Of a DNA stretch of 64,000 nucleotides, positions 29,110 through 41,280 are shown one piece after another (position 1 is the stretch's first letter; every line of letters starts with the position of its first letter). Below the pieces are notes generated by a model. That model had not been told where the DNA came from and did no database searches. It worked only from the letters and a program-made list of their open reading frames with translations. A program made the position numbers and the translations under genes. The DNA is from Adiantum capillus-veneris (lineage: Eukaryota; Streptophyta; Polypodiopsida; Polypodiales; Pteridaceae), in contig CM043953.1 in the NCBI GenBank assembly GCA_014529385.2, positions 83,613,838 to 83,677,837 of the forward strand, in the 5' to 3' direction.

Positions 29110-30265
29110 GCCTAGACATATTTTGTTGCAGGTTTTATAAAATAGAAAAGAGGAAAGGGAGCATTTATGTAATGATGCTAGTTTTTGGTATTTTGGTCTG
29201 CATATAGTTTTTGCTTTAAACCTGGTAATGGTACCTGTTAGACTATGAGTATATATGGTATCGCAACATGTTTTTTTCCTTCCACAGGGTTTTTCGGGTT
29301 ATTGTTTTACTCCTTGATTACTGGTAAGATAAGGGGGTGTGTAATTCTAGAAGTTGCCATTCATAATCTCTGTTTTTTCTGATAGCCACTCTATGTTTAC
29401 ATTGGCTTTTGGAAACTATTTTACTGCCCGCCGTACTAAAACTGGCATTACCTTGTTGACTGAATGCCGAACTTACCTTGGTAGCTTGAAAAGCATCAGA
29501 ATATTGCTTGGTTTACCTATCACTGTCTCTTCTCTTTAAGAAGCTTGATTATTGGAGGGCTATGGATACTTACATGATTTGAAAGGTGTTTACTACGCAG
29601 TGGTTGGATTGGGCGGATAAAGATGTTTTTATGTCCTATTGTACTCAAATTTTTTCACACACATAATTAGGGTATGGTACGTGGGTGCACACTATGGCAA
29701 TTCTTGGTCTAAACATATTTCGTTGCAGGTTTTATAAAATAGAAAAGAGTAAAGGGGGCATATCTGTAAATGATGTGAGTTTTTGATATTGTGGGTCTGC
29801 ATGTAGTTTTCACTCTGAAACCTGATGGTCCCTGTTGGACGGTGAGTATATATGGTATTGCAGCATGGTACTCGGGTGCACACTATGGCAATTCTTGCCC
29901 TATACTTTGGTATGGTTAGCATGAACAGTATTGTTTTTTTATTGTTACTCCAGTTCTAGCTTTGGTTATTGCTATGATACTAGTACTTTAAAACATAATG
30001 TTCTTTTTTTGTGGAAATCTTCATAGATTTGGAATAAGCCCTTGTTTTTAGCAGGTGACCCTTGATACTTGGATGGCTTAAGTGGAGTATATATATGGTA
30101 AATGATGTACAAAGTAAGGGATGATTTGGGGACAGTTAAAGTATGCCTAACTCAACTCTCCTCTAAAGTTTCTATTAAAAAGCCAAAAATATTTTCCTAA
30201 TTATAGCCTACACTCATGTACAAAAACACTAAATAATCAAAGGATTTTAGAATGGAAGGTGGAGT
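29110..30265. repeat. Dispersed repeat family, internal duplication and copy 2
   Basis: 29113-29275 and 29710-29870 are diverged duplicates (ACATATTTTGTTGCAGG to GAGTATATATGGTAT). The second runs straight into 29859-30261, which is copy 2 of the family at 26781-28042. It includes the uninterrupted sequence equivalent to the CACTA insertion point (TATTGCAGCATGG). Confidence 0.7.
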
Positions 30266-30402
30266 ACATCTATTTGGATTATATAGCCTTAGGTTATAAC
30301 CTCCTCATTCCAGTTCAAAATTAAATTACACAACTACAAATGTTATATGGTTGCACAAATGTTAGGGTAATAAATTATATATGAAAGAGAAGTGTATTTT
30401 AA
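30266..30402. other. AT-rich spacer ending in TTAA
   Basis: No gene. Ends with the TTAA (30399-30402) that flanks the next element. Confidence 0.6.
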
Positions 30403-30983
30403 CACTAGTCTTGTAATTGGCCACAAAAGTGGTTAGAGCCACCAAAGTGGCTCATGCCTTGATTCTAGTATTTTAAGCATAAATTTTGCATATGACATAA
30501 AAACTTTATGAAACTTCTTGAGCATCTTGTTAGGATGTGTCTAAGATTCTAAGAGTCATATTTGAGTTAAAAATGCTAAAAATCATTTTTCTACTTTTTC
30601 AAAAAGAGCCTTTTTGCATAAAATTATAATTTACTACGTAACTTGGGTGAGTAGTAAATGTTGTCAGTCTTTATGTAAGCAACATAGAACTGTGATAGGC
30701 TCATTGCATACCTATTGTGGGATTTTCAAAGAAATTTGAGACTGTTAGAAAAAAAATGGTGTACCATTGAGTCAATTTAGTAAAATTATACGCATTTTAC
30801 CAAATAAGTCCTTAGAAATGACCATGTAAAGACAACTTCAACCCTTGATTTATTTTCCTAACATTTTTTATCACTCATTCTATGTGTTGGGTGTATGTCC
30901 TTGAAAGGGTTTTTTGTTCTAAATAGCTGTTGAATTTTTTTTTCAAAATCCACAAAAGTGGCTATTTTCTTGGAGGACTAATG
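30403..30983. mobile_element. TTAA-flanked TIR element 1 (581 bp, non-coding)
   Basis: Starts CACTAGTCTTGTAA and ends GACTAATG; both sides are flanked by TTAA (30399-30402 and 30984-30987). Near each end lies a CCACAAAAGTGG palindrome. The ends and parts of the interior (CATACCTATTG, GGGATTT, TCAAAGAA) match element 2 at 44869-45471 in the opposite orientation. It has no ORF, as expected of a MITE-like non-autonomous transposon. Confidence 0.75.
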
Positions 30984-31790
30984 TTAACGAGTGATATGAC
31001 AGTTTCAAGTAATCTTTTTTTGAAATTTATTTTCTAGTTGAAAGTACCTGAGAGGTATAACTTTAGTTCTCACGCTCAGGAAGTCCTCGGTCTCTTCCTC
31101 TCTCAAACTTAGCCATTCCCATCTTTGGATGCCCATGCGGCACCTTATCTTCCTCTCGAGTCTCATTGACCCTCGCCCATCCCAGCTACTGTAAAAAGAG
31201 ATGCTATATGCGTAGTGAGCTCTTCCTAGTAATATGTTTCAACCTCTTGACTTGTTCAATTAGGGACCCTCAAGGGTATGATGCTTGGGGGGTGGGTGGG
31301 TGGGTGGGTGGGGGGGACTAAAGAGACTACACCATTGATCCAACTTCCATTCTCACCTTCATGAATTTTGTTTTTACAAATAAAAGATGGGCATGACCTC
31401 CATTAGCACGAGGAAAAGGATGCCACCATTCTAAGAATTGATCCCTTGTTCAATACCTCTTGCATAAAACAAATTCTTTCCCTAGTGCAAAAGAGTTTTT
31501 GCATCTATAAAGAGTTTTTGCATCTATGCCAATGAGTTTCATGAGGCCAAGGGCTTGCCTCTTGAGGGTCTGGTTCCTCAAAATATACAAGGCAAAAAAT
31601 GACATTTTTGATGACAAAGATTGGTCATGATTTATAACCTTCGCAAATCCCTATCTAGGCAACCACAAGAAGGTCAAGTCATATAACATGAAAGAGGAGT
31701 TTGCAGTGAAGTCCTTTTTAAATGCGAGGTATGATGCATGGTCCCAATTGATGGTACATGTAGGTATAGATAATATCATTCTAGCTACAG
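30984..31790. other. No gene seen; contains a G-quadruplex-type tract
   Basis: Anonymous sequence. A G tract at 31287-31316 is listed separately. Confidence 0.5.
31287..31316 (+). repeat. G-quadruplex-forming tract
   Basis: Six or more G-runs of three to seven, separated by single T (GGGGGGTGGGTGGGTGGG and on), fit the strongest class of intramolecular G4. Confidence 0.85.
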
Positions 31791-32480
31791 AGGCACTATG
31801 ATGTATCAATTGCATGATGGCTTGTATAGTATGTTGTATGTGGAAATGATGAGCTATCCATTTATGTGCATCATGCCAAACTTGGTTCTATGATGTATTG
31901 CATGATGGTTTGCATTGCATGGACTATCTTCTGTTGATGAATACATTGCATGTGCATCACATGGAGTATGTGCACTATTTGGAAGATACTATGTGCTATT
32001 GATGTGATATATAGTAGATAGTATTCGCATTACGCTACATTCGATTATGTGATGTATTTCTTGATGGTTTGCATTGCATGGAGTGATTATCATACGCATG
32101 TAGTATGTTGATATAGCGGATAGTAATTGCTATTGATATGCTATATAGTAGACAGTATTTTCTATTGCTTGGAGTAGTTTGAGATGTTGATAAATTAGCA
32201 TACCTTTGTGCATTCATTATAGTCATATCAATGTTATATGCATGAATAATTAATTGCCCACTATAATAGGACTATATGGTGCATGGTATATAGCACCATT
32301 AATAAAATATTATAGGGTTGTTAATTTTACGATCTATGATGTTTTCAAATGTGCATGTTATATGCACTATGTACAAATGTTATAGCTTTACTATAACAAG
32401 TGCACTTTATATAGCATGAACTTTAAGCATTTGATAAAGTATTGAAGTACCCTAAGCGTATGTTTCCTATATAGTAGATA
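31791..32480. repeat. Degenerate AT-rich tandem repeats
   Basis: Words GATGTATTGCATGATGGTTTG, GCATTGCATGGA and TATATAGTAGATAGTAT recur with variable spacing. The original unit is unclear. Confidence 0.5.
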
Positions 32481-32521
32481 GTTGGACAAAATTTAATGTG
32501 CATATTTGAAGAGCACATAAA

Positions 32522-32880
32522 ATGAAGGGGAAGGTTTCTATAGATTCCTGCAAGCATATCAAGCTCTATGAAAAGTTATGGCAGTTCAGGGTCAATGTAG
32601 TCAACGCTTTATTTCTACCTCTCCTCCCAAGTGTCCCTGTAGTGTTTGATACTCCGACCCAAGTTGGGATGTATAAAATTTGTGCTGGATATGGATATCT
32701 TTTTAATGCGTGGTCCCTCTATTGTGAGTCTCTACCATGCCAACATGCTTACCACATGATGTGCTTTGTGCACATGTGCTAAAAGTATGGTGCATTTGTG
32801 GTAGAAGGTTACAATCACGTTGTGTTTGAGACGGATAAGTTGATGCTTAGGCTACCATCCAATTGATCATAAGAAATAGA
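32522..32880 (+). pseudogene. Decayed Cys/His-rich coding fragment, function unknown
   Basis: An 86-codon frame ends in AWSLYCESLPCQHAYHMMCF and VHMC, then after one TAA continues KYGAFVVEGYNHVVF. The CxxxxCxHxYHxxCxxxxC spacing looks like a zinc-binding module (RING or PHD-like), but I cannot assign it. No other domain is joined to it. Confidence 0.35.
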
Positions 32881-34540
32881 AAAAAATTGGTCATTCAATC
32901 ATTTGTCATGTAAATGTTCACTATTACCTAATGCTATGTAGATGCTCTATCAAATGAGAATGTGTATTTGCTCTAGTGTAGAGATATTGACATATAAATT
33001 GAGGAGTGAGAAGTAGGAGGAACTTTATGTTTCCATCTTTTCCTGAGTATCAAAAGACCACAACATACATAGAAGAGTATTCACCCATGTTGTTCATGTC
33101 ATGTTGCTCTGCTTCCAGGATGGAAAAAAGAGTTTAGGGATGTAGATTATGCCCGACTCACCTCTCAAATCCCTATTCCCTGACATTGATAAGCTTGGTT
33201 TGATGTAGACTCAGAGATGGTGCTTGATTTACCAAAGATTAACAAAATTTTGGGATGATTTTTATTTCTCTTTTCTGAAAAGAAATTCTAATTGTAAGGA
33301 GAAAATTGGCATTTCAACAAGTTTGGAGGATGCATTCATATGCATGTAGCATAGATCCGACATAATGGATTTCTTGATGTTAGCAAGACAGTGAAGGAGA
33401 TGAATTCTGATATGGAATTTAGAAATTAGGCTCCATCACCTAAACAAGTGAAGCCTTTTCCAAAGTGCATCAATCATCCCAAACCCCCAACCTAGGGAAT
33501 GAACACTAAAGTATATGTAACATAGTACGTGCGTTCAACACAAGGGATTTTAATTTCTTGTAAATCTACACATTCATGTGTACAAAATGGGTATAAGGGG
33601 TAATTAGAAAGAATTTTGGGGAACGCACATGATATAAGAAAACTTTACTCAGTGAACACCCCGAGACCCCAAAGAAAAGGACCCAAACTAGTGATGAGGC
33701 TGTTGCTCCCTTAATTAGCTTTTGACGAAGAAGAATCTTAATACTACTAAACAAAAGATGTATTCTTGTCTTAGGTCCAAGAATGGCTGGAGACTACTAC
33801 CCTCTTCTCTTTCCAATCTCAATATTTCTTTGTTGTATCCCCATGGAAATTGTGCCCAAGCCTTTGTTGTATTCAATAGTTAGGATGAATTTGAGACATG
33901 TTTATTTGAGTCACTTCTTAATTTTTGCTAGTTTGATATCACTCTTCTTCTATGGTGAATTGAATTCTCTTTATTTGTACCCCTTTAGATGTTGGGGTAT
34001 ATTGTCTACAACCTCTCTCACAATGCATGATGGTTGTCCTATATAGTACAATCTCTACTATATAGCATTGGGTAATGGCTAATATATAGCATGAAAAGTT
34101 TGCTAAGGTACTTACTTGGGGGTCACTAGTTATAAATAATGTATATCACATTCCTTCAAGGAAAATCTCTAAAACTCCTCATATGTGAATGTTTGACAAA
34201 TCAAATGTACACCCTTTTCTTATTCAATGTATAAATTTTTCCCACTTCCATTTTACGATACTCTTCTGCATATGAAAATGTGAGGAAACATGAAATTTGA
34301 TAACCCGTTCTTCTCTTGCATGCACGTGATAGTGACATAATTATTAAATGCTCCTTCCCCCTCCTTCGTGACACAATTTGTGCCATTACTAACTAGTTCC
34401 CTAACATTATTCATTTGATTAATCCCCAAACTCATGTGCAAGAAAAAAATAGTAGTGAAAGGGTGAAAAAGTTGTTCAAGCATATGGCTTTGAGAAAAGT
34501 CTCTCCTCAAGTGAAGATTCAACACAAAGCAATGATACTT
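32881..34540. other. AT-rich decayed DNA, no gene
   Basis: Only scattered short frames (60-90 codons) without known motifs, including a hydrophobic 87-codon frame at 33783-34046 that is likely chance. Confidence 0.4.
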
Positions 34541-34544
34541 TGAA

Positions 34545-35560
34545 GTGGTTGCTACACTTTGTGTTGATGCATCGTATTTTAATTCACATGAACAACAACA
34601 ATATTTTTTTAATGTTCTTTATGAGAGTGACATTATGACTACAAGTGAGGTTTTTTACATAGGAGATGCACATGACAACATGGAACAAGTAGGTGCAGGT
34701 GAAGTTTCTAGTGAGAACGTAATTGAATCTCATTAGTAAAGAGATGGATCTAGGAATCAACGACATCTTAGTGAGCAAGGAACTAAATCTTAGCAGGGGA
34801 CATATGTGGTTGATAAGCTCAGGGGGTCACTCTATGTAGAACCTATATATTTTGTGCATTCAATGACTATTTAGAAAACCCATTAGATGTGAAAATTTCA
34901 CCAGTAAAAGAGACCCTTTTTATATTCAATCTGTAAATCTTTTTCAAGATCATTTTTTCAACACCCTTTGGTAAAATTGCAAGAAAATATAGAATAAAAT
35001 AGTCCCTATTATTGAACCCATGTGATAGGCATTTTTCACCCCCCTAAACTGATAAGATGATGGTCATGAAGATGTTGATAGTGAAAATGCAAAGGACGGT
35101 GGAAGAAACCCTTTTATTGGTGTCCATGACAAATTTGAAAATACAGCGAGGAAGGTTCAAGAAATGATGCAAAGTGGAGGAAAGGATGAAACTAAATGAC
35201 ACACATATAAAACATGCCCATGAAGTATATGATGATTGTCTAGGTCAAGATCATATGGAGAAACCTAGGAGCTGCATTGGATGTATGACACTTGAGGGTG
35301 CATATGGGGATGAGGATACATATAATTGTGAAACATTACCTACATTTCCTATAGAATTTGCTTATGTTGCTGATAGCAATCAAAAGAATGACCCACCTCA
35401 TGATCTTTATTGTCCTGCTTCTCTTTGAGGTGTTGACACAAAAGGTTTGGGTGGTGCATTTCCTGTCATTCGGTCCTTGTTCATCAGTGTACTAATAGGT
35501 GGAGAAAAGTTCTTATGCAAATTCTAGATGTGAATGGTTTTCTTCTAGACTACATACCAT
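34545..35560 (+). pseudogene. Decayed coding region of unknown function
   Basis: Plus-strand text that reads like protein continues past stops: 35174-35428 gives DTHIKHAHEVYDDCLGQDHM, RSCIGCMTLEGAYGDEDTYN and PPHDLYCPASL, then after a TGA GVDTKGLGGAFPVIRSLF. I cannot place it in a family. It may be one of several pieces (see 36750-36960 and 39514-41280) of one large dead element. Confidence 0.3.
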
Positions 35561-37070
35561 AGGGGAGAAACCAATGACGTGATAGAAGAGCTGACCATCA
35601 ACCATTGGTATGCATGTCAAGAGTATCCAAACCATGAAAACAAAATGTGTTGTCAATACATGGTTGAAATTTATGTGCTAACGTTGAGATCTTCCAATTC
35701 TTCTTGTGACGTGGTTTGGAGTTGTTCTAGACTTGGATCACTTTAGGGTGTCCAAATTCAAGCATGGAGATGTCCCTGACCTACAATTACAAGGATGGTC
35801 TAGGGAAAAAACCATTTTTCTAAAGTGTCTTCAAGACCTATGAAGGAAGTTACAACATAGATAACACTTTGCTCATCAAAGACATGCGACTACAAAGTTG
35901 TCATACCCCTCATTCACATGCATGTATCAACATGGAGTTTTGACCCCCAAAATGGTACACAAAACCCATTTTACCTCAATGAATAGTTGCTTCCATGGTT
36001 TATAAGGTGTATGTCTCTAGGGGTCCACCTTTACACTAGTTTGGTACCAAAAAGGACACTTTAGTGTCCTTTTCTCACAAATATAAATAAAGTGGTACAC
36101 GAAATTCATAAAAGATATCAGGAAGTGCTTTTACAAACGTATAAAGGATTATTCAAAGTAATCATAGAAAATATAATCCCATCATTTTGTACAGAACCTC
36201 AATAGTAACTATAGTCATGATAAATACCTATGAGAAACTCGTATAGTTGATCTTTAACTAAACTCGTACCCTAGTCTAAGAAAACAATGAGTAGGGTGCA
36301 TGCAATAATCCATCGTAACTATTTTATATGTGCTTGATATTTTTGCAACTCATGTGATTTTTTTTTTGAGTAGAATTAAACATAGAAAGTCGTGTGGATC
36401 AAATATATAAAATTTGTGAGCTCAATTAACAACCACATTAAACATTTAGTTCATCTAAATTTGCCTTGTCTTATGTGTCATGTATACTTGACCTATCACA
36501 TGATTAATTAAGGTGATACTATTTGATGGGAAGAAGATAGACTACAAAAGATGGTCTTACATTGGCCAATGCTACAAGACAAAGAATCCATACTGAGATA
36601 AAGCGCAAAGTGGATCAGAGAGAGACAATGCACAATAGAGCTAGATTCTCTCTCAGATTCTCCTTGCAGTCCATGGACACAACATGAACAGACGGTTCCA
36701 AAAACAATAGCTACAACAAATATATTATAGGGTAGTGTGGAGACTACCTCTTCCAGAGCACCTTCTCCACCAGCTACAACTAAGCCTGAGGAAGGAAAAG
36801 TGTCCACACAACCTCTCTCTCAAGCTGAAGCTATATTTGAGCAACAAAATTTGGAATCTCAAAGTGAAGAATAAATGCAAGAACAATTTGATGTAGAACT
36901 ACTACATCTAGAAGAGTAGCACCACATTGCACAAGACAAAGCTACCTATCATTATAGGAAAAATATTAACGCTCTAAGGGCCCTTTGAGATTAAGTTTAA
37001 TTAGAGGTGAGCCAATGAGACAAGGGTGGTGGAAACACTCTATGCTCTCAAAAAAGTAGGGAGACACTTC
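35561..37070 (+). other. AT-rich DNA with a short coding-like piece and an orphan TIR-like end
   Basis: At 36033-36075 CACTAGTTTGGTACC plus a GGACACTTTAGTGTCC palindrome resembles the ends of the TTAA elements, without a partner end. At 36750-36960 the plus strand reads TKPEEGKVSTQPLSQAEAIF and EQQNLESQSEE before stops. Otherwise nothing is recognised. Confidence 0.35.
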
Positions 37071-37074
37071 TTAA

Positions 37075-38418
37075 CACTAGAATGGTAACATGACACTTTT
37101 ATGTCCTTGGACACTTTTGTGTCCTGTTAAGTTACCATTTTGCTTGAATTATTTGAAGAGTATGAGAATGGATTTCTAGGTGCTATATATCCACAAAGTT
37201 GCCTTATGAGCTGAAAAAAACTTAGCATTTTTTTTGGAGTATCGATCTCACCATTAACCTTACTCTTGCACAACATTTTTGAACCTAAACTGTGTGAAAA
37301 AACGGGTCCTGTTTTTGGCTTTTTTTCAATTTTTGGCAACTATACCACTCTAAACTTCATGTTTGTTTGGTTTAGATGGCTAGAGGTTAGGCCTTCATAG
37401 TTCTCAACATGTTTTGATGCTTGTAGGGAGAGCTAAGTGTTAAAATTGAAAGTTATGACCAATTTACAAGAATTGCATAATCCTGTTTTTTTGGCCAAAA
37501 TTAACACTTTTATGTTTTTTTTTGGGGGCTTTCTTGATATCCAAATTCAATTTTGATTGTGTAAGTGTAATATATAACATAATGCTAATCTTCCTTGAGT
37601 TTTGGGGGACCTAATATGCTATATAGCATAGTATATGATGATGGTTGAGTTTTTTGATTGTTGCTGAAGAATACGATACATTTTAGAGTAGCAAGTATAA
37701 ATTTCTCAATATTGCTAGTTTCTTAGGCCAATTGTGTGTATTTTGTAGGTAGTAACCATATCTAATCATAGACTATAAACTTGGCTAGATATTGAGTAGT
37801 TTCTATGGGTTTCTAGAGGTCATAATGCTAAACCCAGTTTTTTCATGTTTGTTGTATTTAGCACTTTATCATTGCCCCCAAGGTTCCAATTGTAAGAGAT
37901 CCATTATCCTTTTGACATGCTCCATGGCTCCTTTTGAATCCAAAGGCCCAAAGGGAACTGAGAAAACATGTATATAGTATCTGTATTGAGTGTGACTATA
38001 GAAACTTTGATGATAGGTTTGTAGAATGGCAAAAATGCAACTTTTTTGTACCTGTTTTTTTTTCCCAAAAAAACATTAGTGAGGTAAAAGCAACCATATG
38101 TTTTGGTCACCAACCCATTGAAGTTAATGGGGCATTTTATCTCATGTCCTACAAAAATCCCCACTCTTATTTATATGCAATCAACCGTAAGAAATTGTTG
38201 TTTTGGGCAAAATGCAATGGTCCATCAACTTTGGAGGCTTGTAGTGACCAAGGGATGAGAAACATTACAAGTTTCTCATTTTTTCCATATGTAGTAGTTA
38301 TTGAACTATAAGCTCATGAAAGGATTTTTCAAAATGAGTGGATCTAATATGGTTTTGGAAAATTTTCCCAAAATCCTGAAAGGACACTTTTATGTCTTGT
38401 TAGGTTACCATTCTAGTG
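37075..38418. mobile_element. TTAA-flanked TIR element 3 (1344 bp, non-coding)
   Basis: Perfect 15-bp terminal inverted repeats CACTAGAATGGTAAC, flanked by TTAA on both sides (37071-37074, 38419-38422). Subterminal GGACACTTTTGTGTCC palindrome at the left end and GGACACTTTTATGTC at the right. No ORF above about 125 codons and none with a transposase motif. The end CACTAGAATGGTA resembles the 13-bp piggyBac end CCCTAGAAAGATA at 10 of 13 positions, and piggyBac elements also use TTAA. Confidence 0.85.
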
Positions 38419-38422
38419 TTAA

Positions 38423-38985
38423 TGGCCCCTTACCTAGTGAGAATCGGAGGGGGCACCTTGAACCTCCAAGTTTACCTCCTTTTTGACCCAGTTTTAAAAC
38501 CCCAAACCCCCTTAAACCTATTTTATGATAAAAAAAGATTTAAATCATGTTAACGGGTCACACTTTTTGTGCTAGTTAGCATTTTCAAGTTACCACATCT
38601 TTAAAAAGTTGGGCACCTGGTAATATTTGTACAAATAATATCAAAATTTGTCGAAGGTTGTACATTAGATTCCTTGTTTCAAGATCTTTCGACCGATATA
38701 TCATATGTCATAGACCTTGGAGATGTAGCTCATGTTATTGTACCAGTTAGCATATGTCAAAATTGTGCTAGTTAAGCATTGTATGAGACATGAAAAAGTG
38801 TGACATGTTCACATGCTTTTACCCCTGCGGAATTTTTTGACCTCCAAAAGTTAAAATATGCACCAAAAAATCCTAAAATTAATTTTTTCCAAAAACTTTT
38901 GAAACATTATTTTCTACTATCCAAAGCCCCCCCAAAACTATTCCTTAGTTAGAAAGAGATTTTCTCTCTCTAGAACCCCTTTTTC
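38423..38985. other. No gene seen
   Basis: AT-rich. TCACACTTTTTGTG at about 38559 and AAAAAGTGTGACA at 38793 form a loose inverted pair that may be a worn TIR element. Confidence 0.4.
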
Positions 38986-39480
38986 AAGCTCTCCTTGGTT
39001 GCAACCATCACACTCACCCTCTACTCTAACACTCTCTTTCTACACCATCTCCATTACTGCAGGAAGGAAGCTCCTCTCTCCTCTCCTCCCACCTCCCATT
39101 GCTACACCAAGCAAGGGTCATCCACCTTATCCTATATCCATTGCCACCACACTCCTCCCCCCTCTACCACTACCACTTTCCATTGGCACACCAAGAAAAT
39201 TCATTCACTTTCTCCCACCTACATTGTAGCAATAATCTTGGTGCTCCTCCTCCTCCTAATTTTATTTGCTTACCCATGATCAGCTCTACTCCGCAAAGGA
39301 GACCAAAGGGTGAGGTCACATCAGCTGCATGCCACAACACAAGAGGTATAGATGGCGAGTGGGTGCCACAAGAGTGCACCAAAGGTGCTTGGCTATACAT
39401 GCATCCATCTGCTATTGGCCCTCACCGTGTGCAAAATTGTGCAAACTTGGATTATCATTGAAAAGGAAATCTCCTTGGCT
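38986..39480 (+). other. CT/CA-rich stretch with short ORFs
   Basis: Low-complexity pyrimidine-rich sequence. It opens frames of 76-120 codons rich in Pro, Leu and Thr. The end of one reads GIDGEWVPQECTKGAWLYMH, which looks more protein-like but is not assigned. Confidence 0.3.
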
Positions 39481-39513
39481 TCAAGAATCACAAAGACAAG
39501 GGGGTCGTAGCCA

Positions 39514-41280
39514 TTGTCTAACCTGTTTTCTCAATACCAAGCATGCAATTTCAAAAACCAACTCGATTCCCAACACATTGTAAGTACATGTTTTGAGAAT
39601 ACAAAGCTTGGGCGTGAAATCACAATGAAATATTTTGATGGATTTATAATTATGATTTTCCATGATTTTACAGTCATATTTCCATCCACATTGGTGGAGG
39701 AGCAGCCACTACATAGCCTCTCCGACACATTCAATGCTATACATGTGGATGTTGGAGCAGCAGGTTTTGCAGACCTTTTCCCAACCAAAGTAGTTCAAAG
39801 AATAATTTTCTTCTATGCTCACTCCTATATTGGGACTACTTCTGCACAAGGGTATGGGAAGCTTGAACCCTTCAAAGTATCTTCCTTATTAAGTATGGAG
39901 TGGCCAAATCCAAATTTGTGGTCGGTAGCATCTTTGAAGAAAAAATGATAATAGATGTCCAAAACTCCTTGAAATATTTTAAAGCTTCTAGCTCTATGGG
40001 CTTGAGTTGGTGTTTGCCTATTCACTGTTTCGTGCATATCTTCAAAGAGTTTTGATTTTTTGAGACTACTACAGTTCTTGTATGTAAAGATGAGCATTAT
40101 GAGGATTTAGGGAGGCGTTTAGAAGAGGACTGGGGTTTTGTGGAGGGCATGCACAATGGAGATAGGTATCATTGTAAGGTTGGAGCATTGGGTATTGAGA
40201 TGCGCTATTTAAAATCCTACACCTCCTTGTACATACGATTTCACTATGATCGCTGGATGTGCAAGCTCGGAGTGTGGACTCTTGAAGATAGTGCTATTGC
40301 AAGCTTTGACATTGCAGTGAGGATCCCTAATGATGCTTTGGAGACTGTCCAAGTGAACAATCATTAGACTCTTAGTAATGTGCAAGAACATTTGGTGATA
40401 ATGGGTTTTGAGGGCCTTCAACAAGTGCAATTTGGCCATTACAAGGTCACACAGTGAGAATCCTTCCACCAAATTTTCATTTCATCAATGTTTGACTATC
40501 ATTGCCTACTTATTGTTAAGAATGTCTACAAATTGAAAAGAGAGAAGATAAAATGAAGGTCCAAGAGGATTGGGGCATGGATGGAACTTTGCTATCGCTG
40601 TTATAGCTTTGTACTCTTGCATTTTTGGAAACAATTCCCTATGTAATCAATTTTCTTTGCTTCGGCTAATTTAAGACTTTAAAACCATTTTTAGTTCTTA
40701 ATTAAAATCTACCCATCTCATTGAGATGAAAGTTTGTTTTTTATATAAGTACCTTTTTTTAAATTGTTTTTTTTTGGGGAAAAGTGCCTTCTTTAGAAAA
40801 TGCGCCATTATAAAAGGTGGTTTGCAAAACTTATTCTACCCTTTAACTCATTCTACCCTTTCACTTTTGCAACCCTTGAGCTCTTCCACACTCTGTCTAC
40901 ACCTTGGGCTACATATGGATGCCTCCATAGCCTCTGCGTCTGCACCCACATCCACCCCTTCTTCATGCTTCACTCTCTTCCTTGAGGACACCAACTACAA
41001 GGGGAAGTTAGATTTCCACACCTTCTTCACTCATCTCCTGACCTTGATGCCACAATTGCACTCCACATGGATGCATTTGCCAAGATTTCAACGTTCATGG
41101 AGGAGCATATCATAAAATGTGTTGTATCTATCCCCCCATATGCAGGGATCTGGGTGCCTTGTGATCTCTTGCATTACATACACAAGGTGACTTCCCATTC
41201 TCCAAGAGGTTGATACGGTTCCAAGAAATTGCCTCCAATGCATACCATTTCTTGGAAGAGTAGGCCCCAGGGGTGCCAGC
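39514..41280 (+). pseudogene. Decayed coding region of unknown function
   Basis: Protein-like plus-strand text is scattered over this stretch: HSLSDTFNAIHVDVGAAGFA, AHSYIGTTSAQGYGKLEPFK (39700-39870), EDLGRRLEEDWGFVEGMHNG, then YHCKVGALGIEMRYL (40098-40220), and FLEDTNYKGKLDFHTFFTHL with, in another frame, PPYAGIWVPCDLLHYIHKVT (40980-41190). Several shifts and stops separate them. No family was recognised. Confidence 0.35.

Noticed and set aside
33783-34046. Hydrophobic 87-codon ORF as a membrane protein gene
   Set aside because: AT-rich DNA with TTT and CTT codons yields such frames by chance; no start context, paralogue or neighbour supports it.
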